Of a DNA stretch of 64,000 nucleotides, positions 33,801 to 43,908 are shown in pieces (the stretch's first letter is position 1; each line of letters begins with the position of its first letter). The notes beneath the pieces are model-generated. The model ran no database searches. It had not been told where the DNA came from and saw only the letters and a list, made by a program, of their open reading frames with translations. A program made the position numbers and the translations under genes. Source of the stretch: Ischnura elegans (lineage: Eukaryota > Arthropoda > Insecta > Odonata > Coenagrionidae); assembly GCF_921293095.1 (NCBI RefSeq), contig NC_060247.1, positions 112,673,111 through 112,737,110 of the forward strand. The letters are read 5' to 3'.

Positions 33801-36800
33801 AACATTTCGGAAGGCTGAAGCCAAGAAAATCCTCCTCTGGCTTCGTGCCTACAATAAGTGGCATTCTTGTCTAGTCAACAAAGGCTGTGTAACACTGAAT
33901 CCACTCCATCTATAAACGGCGTTGGTGTAAACTAGAGGTATAATTTATAATCATACTCACAAATAACGGAAAACTTTGTCAGTTTTTCAGTTGAAATTTG
34001 ATTCACCGGAGCTTCCAATATGTATATAACTAGGCCAATGGCGAGCATGATAGTGGCTCATCGACGTGGCTTTTACATTTTTTTATGAATAATTAATGTA
34101 AAAAATCTATCATTCCAGTCATGGTCCAGAGGCGAATCTATACCCTATATAGGCCGCTATACACAATGAATGGTCATACTGAATGATCGCGTGATCTTTC
34201 ACAGGATCATGCGAGCAAAATAGAATATGTTCTAATTTTCACTGAATGATAATGCGCATGACAGTTCATTCGGGAATTTTTCCGTCACATCCCAGAACTT
34301 TCGAACGACAAATGATTTTATTCACATAGTCATTCACCATGTATTACGGCCTTTAGTCTTCGTTGTTGGGGTTCATTATTTTCCTAGGTGGTTTTCTCTG
34401 CGATGATGCGTCTGTTTGGTATTCATCTATTATTTTTAAACATTTTTTGTTAAGCGGGTGAACAAAAATTTTTCATTGGAGAGTTTCACCTTAAATATAA
34501 CAATCTTTCCGATTTTTCCAGAAATTACGTGGGGGCCCTTTCCCACCCCCCCTTTAGTCTGCCACTGTGGAGACTACAGTGGGTGCTTTCCAATTGAACA
34601 CGAAAATCGCGGCACGTTGACACAAGTCGACTTGCGTCGCGGATTTCGTGTTCCATTCTGTTTGTATCGCCGGCTGTTGTGACTCAAGTCAACAAACGAT
34701 TACACGCAGGAATTGGAGAGTTATAACCAGTTTCTGTGAGTCGCATGAATGGAAAGCACCCAGTGAAGATGAAATGAAGCTATTGTCCTTTTAAAGTGTA
34801 CTTGCCCAGCTTGCATCTGCACTCCCCGGGTCGCTTGCAGTAACCCTGGAGCGGGTCGCAGCCTTTCCTGCATGCCGGGACGTCACACAAGTCGCCCATC
34901 CAGCCGGGAAGGCACTGCACTTCGCCGTTGTCATCGCACGTGTAGTGGCTGTTCACATTTTGAGTGGCAGGCACCTCGCATGCCTGAAATTCAAGCAGCA
35001 TGCCTTATTATCGGATTTTAGGCACCCAACGGTATCAGCGTCGGAGAAAACAGGTGACGGAATTACAAGACACGCAGGGGCGGATTGAGTTCGTTGCTCT
35101 CGGCAGTTCAGTAATTTCCTCTGCTCCTTGGTGGTATGCTATACCTCTGGGCGAAAATTCGCCTTAGGTCTGTGATGCGTAGACAAGCGGATTTTAGATA
35201 TTCAAAAAATATTTATAAATCTGGTTTGTTCAGCTTTTAATTACTAACTTTAATTGGAGAATCAACTTAAATATAATCATCTTTTCACTATTCCCAGAAA
35301 TTTCAGAGGACGGCCGCCTCACCCGCCGAGGAAGTGAAAGAGAAGAAACGTAAAAGGTTTGGAAAGATTAGGTTTTTTGGTTCGGTATTTGGAGGAGGTG
35401 ACCGTGGACTACGGGCATTTGCGCCATGAGGTAAGGGTGTGGAAGGAAGGGTGGAGAGAAACCTGGCGTCGCGTCGGCATTAGCCTGCTCTTAACAATAG
35501 TCGCCTTGGTGACCACGGTTTAACGTCCCACCCGACGGACGGAGTGTTACCCTTGAAATGTTCTCCATAAAACATGCAGGTAGGGATCGGGCAGTCTCTG
35601 AAAATTCTCTGCCTCTGTCGGGATTCGAACGAGAGCTCACGGGGTGGGAAGTCTACACTATAGCCATTATACCAACCCGATCCCCTTTGAAAAGATCAGC
35701 ATGAGAGGATTGAGTGGAGAGCTGCGTCAAACCAACCTTAGGATTGTAATTAGTGATGACGACCTCAAAACGATAATGAGGATAATGTAGCGAGTTTACG
35801 GAATAGGCTTCTTCGCAGTGGGTAAGAAACGGAAGGAGGAGTTGTGATTTTGTTTGATTGACCGGATGATTTGAGGTCATCATCGAGGTAGAGAAGTGGA
35901 TAATGAGGTGGAGTGTCCGGTTTTTAAAATCGATCTCTAATATTTACCTACTGTGAGAACAGGATATGGTTCGACATCTGTATTAAGAATAATTATCGCT
36001 TTGAATCAAAAAATAAACTAGTAGATGAAGTATTGTATATTAAATTGTTTTTTTTCAAGATATGTATACTTCTCCCGAGAGTAATCCCATTTTTGGAGCT
36101 TCATTTATTATTCCAGAAATTCGAAAGTCAAGCTTTTTTCACTTATATTTTTTATTTCACTCTTATCTATTTTTTGGATTCACTTATAACCTAAATTATA
36201 AGTTTCCTCTCGAGTAAAAACTTCATTCGGAAAAGGATATAAAATTGATATTGCTTCTGCATTTCATCCATCGTTCAGCGTGTCTATTTAATATTTTCGG
36301 TCCTTTTTCTAGGTATAAAAATGGGCAGCGGGAACAAACTGCCTTTATAAGCATAGGGGTACAAGCCCCCCTAGGCGCTTAAATAATTTAAAAAAATTTT
36401 AATACGGTCTCGTAATATTTACGTTCGTTTTATTTTGTGTAATCAGTAGTAGAATTTAATTAAGAGGGAACTTGAAAATCTTTTCTTTCGCACATAAATT
36501 CAAGTATCAAAAGTTATATCCCAAGGAAAATATAAAAAAAGAAGGTAGCGAACCGAGATGGTATGACGCGAAAGTCAGAAAATCACTAAGGCGACAGAGA
36601 GCATGCCATGAAAATAATCCATACTGATTTATTCGCTATTGATCGCGAGTTAATAATATTTTTTTTTAATATAAGCTGCCTAAAGGAAACATAAAATAAA
36701 ACTGTCGTTGTTGTGTATGTATAACTTATTAATACTTTCATATTAATTACTTTTGGATTAAAATAAAAATAAATTCCGTACAGCAGTTGCGCAGCGAGGG

Positions 36801-39800
36801 GGGTTTTGGGGGATGAACCCTCCCCCCCAGAAGTCAGATAATTTTTTAATGAAATTTATTTTACTTGATTGGATTAATAAGAATTATCGAATAATGCAAA
36901 TATCAATTAAATATCTCTCAGAAATCCGTAAAATTTTTCGTAAAAAAAACGTATTTTGAATCATTTATCTGAAAACTTTTTTGGGGCAGGGCCCCCGCAA
37001 CCCCCTCATACTCTGGCGGGTATTCCATACCCCCCAGTATTATTTGCGCCTAAAACTCCCCCTATCCTCAATTCCTAGCTGCGCTCATAAGTTGTTTCAT
37101 GTTGTTTTTAATCCCAAATATGAGAAGACGGTTTGCCTGTCCGACCCTCCCCCAAGTAAAAAATCTTGCATCCGCCCTTCGTTGTTAGCACATTTTGTGT
37201 CAACTATGAACTGCCAGCCTTGAAAAACCTGGAATTCTCATTACTTTCTTATGTATAAAGATTCCAAGTCTCGGGGTATGTATGCAAAAATCCGTAGGTG
37301 GGAGCGGTTTCAGCGTCTTCCGCTAAGAACCTCTCTACTACGGATCTCTAACCTACGGATTTTTGTGTAACCGTATATACACCGAGGCTTGGAGGAAATG
37401 GCATTGGATACCCGAATCCCCTATGACGATGGGCGAGTTGTTCATCGAAACGTTGGAAGGAGATATGGAGGACCTGAACCGGTGCGAAACCCGAGAAAAC
37501 TTCACTGCAATTGTTCACCGGGGAAAAAAAAACAAAAATTATATCACTCCTCATGCCTTCACGGGCGATGCCCAATTCATAAATCTATACCCATTTAGCG
37601 ATCTATGAAATGTCATGATCACAGTTAAATTACTTATGGGCCATAATTGTATCAATGCCATTCTGAAAGTCAATTCTAATTCCCTGATTGAACGTGAGAT
37701 GTTGCCAATAGTCCCGCAATTATTTTACGTAAACGGTATGAAGTCAAGTCGTGGTCGAGATTGGTTTAAAAATCAATTACTATTTATTTCTGTAAACCTG
37801 AATTGATGATTTTATTTCAGACTCTTAAAAGCTTTCTAATGTTGGTCGCGGGCAACGACCTTTTTCTGGAAAAAATTAAAGAGCATCGACATAACCACCA
37901 GCGCACGTTTTGTATTTGGGATGTTATTTCATTGGATTCGATGGATTCCGGGTTAAAAATTGCAAAATTTTTAATGTGATTTCTAGTTAAAAATAATATA
38001 TCTTGATAACAGTGAAATAAGAAAACAAGACAAAAGTTATCGTCTACCTCGCTCAAATTTATTTCCTGCCGTCAATGTCCAGGGTACTCAGATATATATC
38101 CATAGGCGGATTCAGGGTGTGGGCACAGGGTTACGTGCCCCCCCTCTCCAGACTTGTAAAAAATTGAAAAGAGTTTTAATACGGTTATCATTACGTTCGT
38201 TTTGTTTTTCGTATTACGGAGCCTCAATCATTTGAAATTTGAGCCCAAGTCAATAAGGCAAATTTGAAAAGAATCTCAAATATGAGAAGACCGTTTGCCC
38301 ATCAGTCCCTTGTGCCCACTACAGAATATAATCCTGGTTCCGCCCTAGTATATATCCATCGCTATTATTATCCTCAAGAAAATTTGCAAAAATAAAATAC
38401 TTTTCAGTGAAATACAGCCATTAAAAATTAAATATAAATGCATTAAAAGCCACTCTTATTCACTGGGAATAAACTATTCTAATATACAAAATCAATGTAC
38501 TGTTTTGTAATACAAGACGCCTTTTTCGAAACTCGACTGAAACCAAGACTTGAAAGTGGTCGAGTTTTTCTCTTCTACTCGGATTTCGATTCGCACACAC
38601 ACTTTGAAATATTCTTCATAATTTCGTTTATATCTTCCATAAGAGTTAACACTGTAGTAATTTGCAGTATTTGTATAGTGGATTAGTTTAGGATACACCT
38701 GTGGAATGATAATGTATTCATAATAATGGCTTAGTATTACATTATTTCTATAAGGTATGCACTATTAAAATTGATATTGGGGTGTTATTAAACTTAATAT
38801 TAAAATATCAACTTTAATAGTACCTGATGATTCGGTGATCAGCGAAAAAAATAGTATTAGCCATAAATATATAACCGTGGAAATATAAAGTAATTATTAT
38901 GAGAATGCTGTATTTTAATTCATTCTATAAACTCGTGTTGTCATTGGAAAGTACGGAATGCTTCTCGTGAGTCATTGACTCCCATCAAGGTCAGGATTTC
39001 CTTCTAAACATCTTCCCCTCCGTTCCTCACTCAGCACTCACTCCACACTGGGGTCTCCGAACCATTCTCAGCCATTTTTTGATGCACCTTGTTCGTTAAT
39101 CGTTAAAATAACGCAATACGTAATTTTCATAAGACGTGAGAATGACAAATGGGTGCGAGGTTGTAACATTTCACGTTTAGAGTGAGTTACAGAGAAGAAA
39201 ATAGTGTTTTATGACCAAGAAACCCTACTGTGCATCTAGGAGATTAAAGAGCGTATAAGTTATACCACAGACTAATTCTTGACTTACACTATTACGCTAT
39301 GGTTACACATAAGGTAAAGGTATACGTAAAAGACGCGCCGAACATGTAGCGACTTCAAATCAAAACCGAAGTGGTTACCTAAATTGGTCGAGGTTCCCAA
39401 AAAGGAAATTCCCCCTTAAAAAACTGAAAGAAAACATTTACGTGAGAGATTTTTTTAATGATAAGAACTGAAATTTAAAGTAGCACCGTTTTCAGCTCTT
39501 CTTATGTCTAGGTAAAAATACCGACAGTTGTCTTATCTACCGCGAAAGCTAACACTTTCAAAGCGTAAAAAAATCCCAAAATTTTCTTGAGACAAGTGCT
39601 ATTCAACCCGGAAGTTATTGTACCTTTAATTTAAAGAACACTCGCTAGCTAGATACTCGGGTCCACGGTATGGCCAGCACAAATATATTACACAAGTAAA
39701 TGTCCCGGGCCCTGGGCGGGAATTCCCGCCCGGTCCGCCCCTGCCTTCAACAAAAAATACAAAAATAATTTTAAAATTTCCAAACATGGAAATCCAAAAA

Positions 39801-40163
39801 AGGGGAAAAACTATCTGATTCCAATTATAGTCATCGAGTATGTACTTAATCAACGCTTCTTCCACCACTCAAGTATGTACGGCGATTCCGACGAAGATAA
39901 TCGCATCTACGACCATCAGAATAAGCTTCGCGTGCTGCACTGCATCATTTGGAGGCAACGAGTGATGTGATCGTATTTAAAATTTAGATGAGTAGTATTT
40001 TAAACTCGCGGAGAACACATGGCTAGATGTGCAGATGAAGAGCGGGGGTCCACCCCGACGGAGATCGGCCACTCACCTGCTTCTTCCACTTGGGCACATA
40101 GCCGGCCGGGTCGGCGAACGCCACGCAGCACGCGATCACCGCCAAGAGGAACAAGGCCTTCAT
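27571..40163 (-). CDS. Secreted DSL/EGF-repeat protein, DLK-like, 8 exons, 347 residues
   Basis: Coding exons in transcript order: 40163-40077, 34983-34806, 32616-32497, 32398-32338, 30119-29989, 28942-28882, 28799-28669, 27845-27571. They total 1044 bp with every phase consistent. It begins with a signal peptide ([17 protein letters not shown]), then a DSL-like module ([18 protein letters not shown]), then repeating EGF units of the type GCxxxxGYCxxPGECRCKxGWxGxxC, a last EGF with typical spacing, and a Ser/Thr-rich tail with three N-glycosylation sequons (NGS, NVT, NAT). No transmembrane segment is seen, so the product should be secreted. The cysteine pattern fits delta-like non-canonical (DLK) Notch ligands and related arthropod proteins. 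Likely poly(A) signals (AATAAA on the minus strand) lie at 27338-27333 and 27327-27322. A Notch-modulating role is inferred only. Confidence 0.92.
28669..28799 (-). CDS. DLK-like exon 7, 131-bp EGF unit
   Basis: [43 protein letters not shown]. Acceptor tccacag|G; donor CAAG|GTGAGT. Paralogous to exon 5. Confidence 0.9.
28882..28942 (-). CDS. DLK-like exon 6, 61-bp half-EGF
   Basis: (P)[20 protein letters not shown]. Acceptor cgaacag|CA; donor TGCAG|GTATGT. Paralogous to exon 4 (same length, same split codons). Confidence 0.9.
28943..29630 (-). other. DLK-like intron 5, first part
   Basis: AT-rich intron with nothing recognised. The adjoining 29632-29735 is a half-copy of the GAATATAGTCCCCC MITE. 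Confidence 0.5.
29632..29735. mobile_element. Half-copy of the GAATATAGTCCCCC MITE
   Basis: TATTTCTCCGAATATAGTC, CCCCTCTGAATATAGTCCCC and TTTTGAAGCCTCAGTTTCAG repeat, inverted, the right half of the element at 11480-11652. The other half is missing. Confidence 0.65.
29989..30119 (-). CDS. DLK-like exon 5, 131-bp EGF unit
   Basis: (R)[43 protein letters not shown]. Acceptor ctccaccag|G; donor ACAC|GTGAGA. Same length and phases as exon 7. Confidence 0.9.
30249..30398. mobile_element. 150-bp piggyBac-type MITE with perfect ends
   Basis: TTAACCCTTTTGCTGC at the left and GCAGCAAAAGGGTTAA at the right form a perfect 16-bp terminal inverted repeat including the TTAA duplication. There is no coding capacity. 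It lies in DLK-like intron 4. Confidence 0.85.
30788..31043 (+). mobile_element. CGTAGC-ended MITE, copy 1
   Basis: Starts AGTGTCGTAGCCAGG and ends CTCGCTATGCCACTGAC, with conserved interior (CAGGGTACTAAG, GTTTTAAAATAATTTAACAC). An inverted copy is at 63238-63482. Confidence 0.7.
31350..31500 (-). pseudogene. Non-LTR retrotransposon RT C-terminus, minus strand
   Basis: Minus-strand reading ends [49 protein letters not shown] and a stop. The FxxxLxxxLLxKxxYxxxEYL tail is typical of Jockey/CR1-type LINEs. An (AAT)n tract at about 31197-31215, on its 3' side, is consistent with a LINE 3' tail. Confidence 0.75.
31501..32337 (-). other. DLK-like intron 4, proximal part
   Basis: Contains two diverged copies of a TCAGGATAATGGGAATAA-type segment (near 31545 and 31960) but no recognised gene. 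A 100-codon plus-strand frame at 31521-31823 has no domain. Confidence 0.4.
32338..32398 (-). CDS. DLK-like exon 4, 61-bp half-EGF
   Basis: Too short for ORF detection. Reads (P)[20 protein letters not shown]. Acceptor aatatgcag|CC; donor TGCAG|GTAAAT. Same length and phases as exon 6, so it is one member of a duplicated exon pair. Confidence 0.9.
32497..32616 (-). CDS. DLK-like exon 3, EGF unit
   Basis: [40 protein letters not shown]. Acceptor ttttcacag|GG completes the glycine codon started in exon 2. Donor GAGC|GTAAGA, phase 1. Confidence 0.9.
33060..33860 (+). repeat. Penelope-like terminal-repeat related segments
   Basis: 33560-33860 shares with 48210-48450 a sequence starting GGGTTGCATATATTGAT and, at its end, TCTGCAGATGTATCGCGGG, related to the flank of the hammerhead-like motif at 48950-48990. 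A related shorter copy is at 33060-33230. Family 2 MITE lies between them. Confidence 0.45.
33246..33530 (-). mobile_element. G-run MITE family 2, inverted copy
   Basis: Inverted relative to 36784-37086 and 59568-60068: shares CTAAGAATTAAGGCTAGG, GGCGCAACTAATACTGGGG, GGTAAGCGGGAGG and the terminal GGGGGATTATCCCCCAAAAG. Ends at the G-run and GCGCCACTG. Confidence 0.7.
34390..34575 (+). mobile_element. MITE family 3, partial copy
   Basis: TTTTCATTGGAGAGTTTCAC, TTTTTCCAGAAATTACG and a C-run before GTCTGCCACTG match the right half of family 3 (35084-35330, 41736-42047). Confidence 0.55.
34806..34983 (-). CDS. DLK-like exon 2, DSL-like module and first EGF
   Basis: [33 protein letters not shown], then [20 protein letters not shown] and RCKLG. 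It resembles the second half of a DSL domain running into the first EGF. The exon must end CTGG|GCAAGT, a GC donor, to keep the frame with exon 3. Confidence 0.88.
35084..35330 (+). mobile_element. MITE family 3 copy
   Basis: Begins GGGGCGGATTGAGTTCGTTG, contains CTCCTTGGTGGTATGC and GATGCGTAGACAAGCGG, and ends CCCAGAAATTTCAGAGG then a C-rich tract. Other copies: 41736-42047, 43909-44168, 62436-62690, and 60720-60985 inverted. Confidence 0.7.
35396..35690 (-). repeat. tRNA-derived SINE copy 2, intact Pol III boxes
   Basis: Reading the minus strand from 35684: GGTTGGTATAATGGCTATAG (A box) then GTTCGAATCCC (B box, 35630-35620), a tRNA-like head followed by a body of about 220 bp shared with 20060-20372 and 62168-62425. 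It is not a functional tRNA because no cloverleaf closes. Next to it, 35696-35760 is a LINE 3' end ([11 protein letters not shown], stop). Confidence 0.8.
35696..35760 (+). pseudogene. LINE 3' fragment
   Basis: GAGAGGATTGAGTGGAGAGC and CCTTAGGATTGTAAT repeat the final segment of the LINE remnant at 15060-15375 (…RIEWRAAS…). It directly abuts the head of the SINE. Confidence 0.6.
35761..36783 (-). other. DLK-like intron 1, part
   Basis: AT-rich intron. About 36350-36480 resembles the left part of a repeat also seen at 38103-38345 (TTTTAATACGG then TTTACGTTCG), and 37087-37185 resembles its right part; these may be one copy split by the family 2 insertion. Confidence 0.4.
36784..37086 (+). mobile_element. 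G-run MITE family 2 copy
   Basis: GCGCAGCGAGGGGGGTTTTG, then TACTTGATTGGATTAATAAG, GGCGGGTATTCCATACC and GCGCCTAAAACTCCCCCTAT. Same family as 33246-33530 and 59568-60068. Confidence 0.75.
37410..37512 (+). repeat. Penelope-like terminal-repeat fragment with hammerhead-like core
   Basis: CTATGACGATGGGCGAGTTG, TTCATCGAAACGTTGG and AAGGAGATATGGAGGACC. A stem II (GATG/CATC) sits between a CUGAUGA-like box and GAAAC. Related copies: 41237-41295, 48843-48950, and 48490-48575 on the other strand. Confidence 0.6.
38103..38345 (+). mobile_element. Unclassified MITE (GGCGGATTCAGG end)
   Basis: Starts ATAGGCGGATTCAGGGTG, ends ATCCTGGTTCCGCCCTAG, a short inverted terminal match, with TATGAGAAGACCGTTTGCCC shared with 37122-37140. 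Confidence 0.5.
38757..38823. repeat. Short AT-rich hairpin
   Basis: GGTATGCACTATTAAAATTG and the inverted CAACTTTAATAGTACC flank an AT-rich loop. Function unknown. Confidence 0.45.
38824..40022 (-). other. DLK-like intron 1, 5' part
   Basis: AT-rich intron downstream of the signal-peptide exon. Nothing recognised besides short low-complexity stretches. Confidence 0.5.
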
Positions 40164-40380
40164 GCTGCACTGCTTCGCTTCTTCCGTCTGCCGGCTCACG
40201 AGCAGGAGCCGCCCGCTAGCCCCGCGTGTCCCCTTGACCCCCTTGACACTCCAGATAACTGTACCTTCTTCCTTCAACCCACTTCTGCACCTCAACGGCC
40301 CCACTTACTGCACGCCCGGCCCATTGTTGCTCGCGTGGCGGCGACACTCACTCCGTCGCGCAAACGCAACAATTGGGAGG
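40023..40380 (-). promoter_or_regulatory. GC-rich block around DLK-like exon 1
   Basis: GC- and CpG-rich sequence surrounds the signal-peptide exon and extends upstream to about 40380, in contrast to AT-rich DNA on both sides. It probably holds the 5' UTR and promoter. Plus-strand reading frames here (40019-40490) are shadows of this composition. Confidence 0.45.
40077..40163 (-). CDS. DLK-like exon 1, signal peptide
   Basis: [20 protein letters not shown], 29 codons, ending KWKKQ at CAG|GTGAGT. A positive residue, a hydrophobic core and small residues before ADPA make a clear signal peptide, probably cleaved after AFA. A longer upstream reading frame is open, but its leader is not signal-like, so this ATG is preferred. 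Phase 0 donor. Confidence 0.85.
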
Positions 40381-40574
40381 GGGTTGTTGATTCTGTTCAT
40401 CCCCTTGGCAACGACACTTCCTATTTGTCCATGAACTCTCTACGCGTACGGCTAGTGAGCGTAGGATCACAATTCCCGATTGCTTCCTGAATCGTCGGTG
40501 TGAAAAATCGTGAGCTCTACTCGGTAGAATTTAATTTATTACTTTCATGCGATGTATGTAGTCATTTTATTTCT

Positions 40575-40745
40575 TTAATGGCATCGGTGGGGGCGGGGTA
40601 GAGTCCTCGACAGCCAAACCGAAGGTCGCGGATTCGAGTCCCGCCTGGGTTCGTAGCCCCTATCCAGGTGTTTGTGATCCTGAATTGTTAATTGTTGCAT
40701 TTTCCCCGTCATTAAAGGATAAAATTGCTATTTTCGGGGCAAACT
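40575..40745 (+). repeat. Second tRNA-derived SINE-like sequence
   Basis: GGGGCGGGGTAGAGTCCTCG (A-box-like) and GGATTCGAGTCCC (B box, about 40629-40641) form a tRNA-like head. The body that follows ends in an AT-rich tract. No cloverleaf of a real tRNA can be drawn. Confidence 0.6.
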
Positions 40746-41155
40746 GATAATAAATTTAAAAAAACGCATGTGAGTATGGTTTTATGATTCCATTTTTCTG
40801 TGATATGTGCTGGGTTTTCAGTTTCCACGCTGCAGGTGAATAGATGTTCTCACCGAATATTTTTACCATGTGATTCGTGTGCTCTCAGGGTTACAGTTGT
40901 GGCCACACATGAACTGCGACTAAATTCCTTGGTAGATTTTTAAATGGTACGCAAGAGAGCCTTGTTTTGGGGGTTGTCACCTCTCGGTTCGTCAACATTT
41001 CTTCGTCTTCTGCAATCTGTATCAATTTCGCACAACAGCATTTCTCCTTCCTCATTCTTTTTGCATAGTCAGTCCAATTAGTGCTGTACTAGAGTAGGTT
41101 CTCTTCCAAAATCAATCATAAAATGACTCTTAATATTCTCCCACACACCAAAAAA
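40746..41155. other. Intergenic, nothing recognised
   Basis: AT-rich DNA upstream of the DLK-like gene with no feature that can be supported. Confidence 0.4.
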
Positions 41156-41159
41156 TATC

Positions 41160-41665
41160 CTTCGGAATTCTAATGGATATCCATAATGCCCACCACGTAT
41201 CAATATCCATGGAAGATATCTTATGTAAATGTGTCGGCCCTGATGACGATGGGAAAGGATTTCGTTGAAGCGTCGGCAGCGATGGAGATTGAGGAGATTA
41301 CCCTCATGAAATCCCTAGAAGAATTTACTGTTCCTATGTATATACATTGGATATCCAATACTGGAAATCCGACGAATTAGTATTGTGGAAATCCAATGGA
41401 TATTTACTGGACATCCCGTGATGTCCACATGATATCCAATACCTACAATATGTCCACCGGATTCTCGATGCATATCCATTCGATGCCCATTGTCTCGATG
41501 GGTAATTGGTTTCTATACGATGTCACATGTGTATCCACAGTATGTCCAGAAGGAGGACATTTGTATATCCACTTTATATACATAAGACATCTATGGATAT
41601 CCAATGAATGTCACGGATATCTACCATGAATATTCATTTTATGTCCAATGGATATCTTTGTGCTT
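41160..41665. mobile_element. GGATATCC-motif-rich element
   Basis: About 500 bp in which TGGATATCCA, GGACAT and GATGTCC variants recur every 10-40 bases in both orientations. It resembles the motif-dense ends of other elements here, but clear terminal inverted repeats were not found. A hammerhead-like core (CCTGATGACGATGGG then GTTGAAGCGTCGG) is embedded at 41237-41275. Confidence 0.55.
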
Positions 41666-41735
41666 TTTTGGATACAATTGATCATCCGTCCACCGCTCTG
41701 TGGTTCATTTCATGCCCATTATGGAGTCACGGAGG

Positions 41736-42047
41736 CAGGGGCGTATTACGTTCGTTATTTTGGGGGGGCAGTTCATTACTTTCCGCTGTGCCTTGGTGGT
41801 TTGCAAACCCTCTCTTGGAGAATGCGTTCGATGTCTGATATGCGCAGAAAAGTGGCTTTTATATATGCATTAAAAATATTTTCAACGCATTTTGACAATC
41901 TGGTGAATTAAAAACTTTCTTTAGAAAGTGACCTTAAAGACTACCTACCTCTTTTCAATTTTTCCAGAAGGTATGGGAAGAGGGCGGCCCTCTCCTCCGT
42001 AACTTCTGGAACTCCGCCCCCCCCCCTTAATCCGCCCCTGTTCGCAG
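41736..42047 (+). mobile_element. MITE family 3 copy
   Basis: AGGGGCGTATTACGTTCG, then TGCCTTGGTGGTTTGC, AATTTTTCCAGAAGG and a C-run closing with AATCCGCCCCTG. The ends GGGGCGnAT / TCCGCCCCT are a short inverted repeat. Confidence 0.7.
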
Positions 42048-43244
42048 GTAGCATTAAGTGTGTCATACGTATTTAGTTGCGACGCACGCTTCTAATATCC
42101 GCCCACCGACATAGAGAATTCATTCAAATGGTAATGATGACACACCGGTTGGCGCGCTCTCAAATATTCTTCTTGAGAAACGATAATGAATCGCTCTTTC
42201 TCGAGGTGTAAACACTCGCTCCTGTCACTGAACTCAAGTTCAGTGGCTCCATCGGCAACGAAAGCGTCGATATTTTCCACGCGTATGCAAACGCGAACGC
42301 AGGATTAATGGTACCTAATTTTTTTTTATCGAATCGTAAACATATGTCTTCATGCTATGGGGCATTCAATTTTGATACTGTGAATTTGATTTAATGAATG
42401 TATAGATTTGAAATTGATCCATTTTCAGTCCTTATGCAAATATGCATACACATACAACGGAAGAGCTATATACCTTCCACCTTTAGCAACATTTTCATCT
42501 CAATTCTGGCTGAGTGGTATAGTTTTTAAAAACTATAAGTACGGCGGCGTGCTCTACATTTCGAGGTACTCAATATTTTTTACTGAAGGTTATTGAATCC
42601 TCTGCGTCAGTAACTAACCAACAAACAAAATTTCGAGCGAGCAATTTAGCACGACTTCGGTTATTTATTATGTTATTTCAAATGAGCTGAGATTTATGTT
42701 AAAGACGGTTTTTCAAAGATGGATTGAACGTATTTTTTAAGCGCCGAAGGGAACACTACCGTAGCTGAATCACCTCAAATGTTTTGGTGATTTTATTTGA
42801 CTGGGTGGAATAGGTTTTTAGGGCAATAAGAAAACAACCTCCATTTGACAGAATAAAGGTTCTCCTTTTCCTTTTTTTTAAGAAACGAATATAGAAAATA
42901 TATACATAAACGTAAACGGTAAAATGAAATTAATTTCGATGTAACTACGATGCCAAGTCACACACACAATCATTTCAAACTAGACAAATTGTTATGCTTC
43001 CAAACCCACGGACACGTATTCAATGCGTTATGCTACCTGCATATTTGTAAGTCATTACGCCATGCATTCCAACTTGTTTCACGTTCTTTTTGCCAAATTA
43101 CTCGTCCAAATAACAACGCAAACGAACTTGTACCGTCAATGATACAGTCTGCCTATTTATCGCCTAATATACACGAGAATTAAAGTCACTTACACTTATA
43201 TTACTCTATCAGAATATCCACGTATATCAGCACTCATGAAATAA
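42048..43244. other. Intergenic, nothing recognised
   Basis: AT-rich DNA with only short open frames and no recognised element. Confidence 0.4.
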
Positions 43245-43536
43245 TGTTGTATGATTTTATTATAGCCAAATACTTAATAAAAAACAGCATTATAACATAT
43301 CTTCACTCGCAACCGGAATGAGTTTCCGTCACCTCTAGCCCACTCGACTTCTATCCGATAGGAAAGCCGGCCTTGAGTCGATAGGAAGCCAGTCTGAAAC
43401 GCACGGATTGCCTGGCCGATAGTAGGTAAGTGACGCAGAATCCGCGTTAAGTCTCCCGATCCGCTCGGAAACGGAGACTCTGAAACACCCTGCTGGTAAC
43501 CGGAGATGAAATGGGTCGGGATTACAAAAACCAACA
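43245..43536 (-). mobile_element. Copia-type LTR
   Basis: Minus strand: polypurine tract AAGGAGGGG (43545-43537), then TGTTGGTTTTTGTAATCCCG at the LTR start and ATCATACAACA at the end, so TGTTG...CAACA form the LTR termini. AATAAA lies about 17 bases before the end. It directly follows a Copia RNase H remnant. Confidence 0.8.
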
Positions 43537-43559
43537 CCCCTCCTTAATGTCGGGTCACT

Positions 43560-43770
43560 GAACTTCACCAAATCCTATTTTCTTGCATAGAAACTTTTGT
43601 TTCCTCTTGCTCAAGGCTTTTGTTAAAATGTTCGCCTTCTTATCACTAATGTTGACAGAGTGCAAAGTAATGATTTTTCTCTAAATGAATTCTTTTGTAA
43701 ACAATTACTTTCTAGAGATATGTTTAGTTTTATCAATAAGCGCAAACACTAACTCACGAGGGAACGGTGG
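43560..43770 (-). pseudogene. Copia RNase H C-terminal remnant
   Basis: Minus strand: IDKTKHISRK, TKEFI, then KIITLHSVNISDKKANILTK and ALSKRKQKFLC before a stop. It matches the Copia RNase H tail (KHI…, …ADxLTKAL…). Two in-frame stops show decay, and upstream pol is missing. Confidence 0.75.
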
Positions 43771-43908
43771 GAAATGGAGTACATTCTAAGCTGGGGCAGA
43801 TTAAGCTCTTTGTTTTGGGGAGTGCGATAGCGCGGATCTTTTCAGAGTCCTCTGGATTTTACTCTCAACACGAATCCCGCAGTCGTAAGTTATCATGTTG
43901 CAATCCGG

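Noticed and set aside
40019-40490. Overlapping plus-strand frames up to 153 codons
   Set aside because: Antisense of the signal-peptide exon and a product of GC-rich composition.
40620-40660. tRNA gene suggested by GGATTCGAGTCCC
   Set aside because: No acceptor stem or anticodon arm can be closed; it fits a SINE head better.
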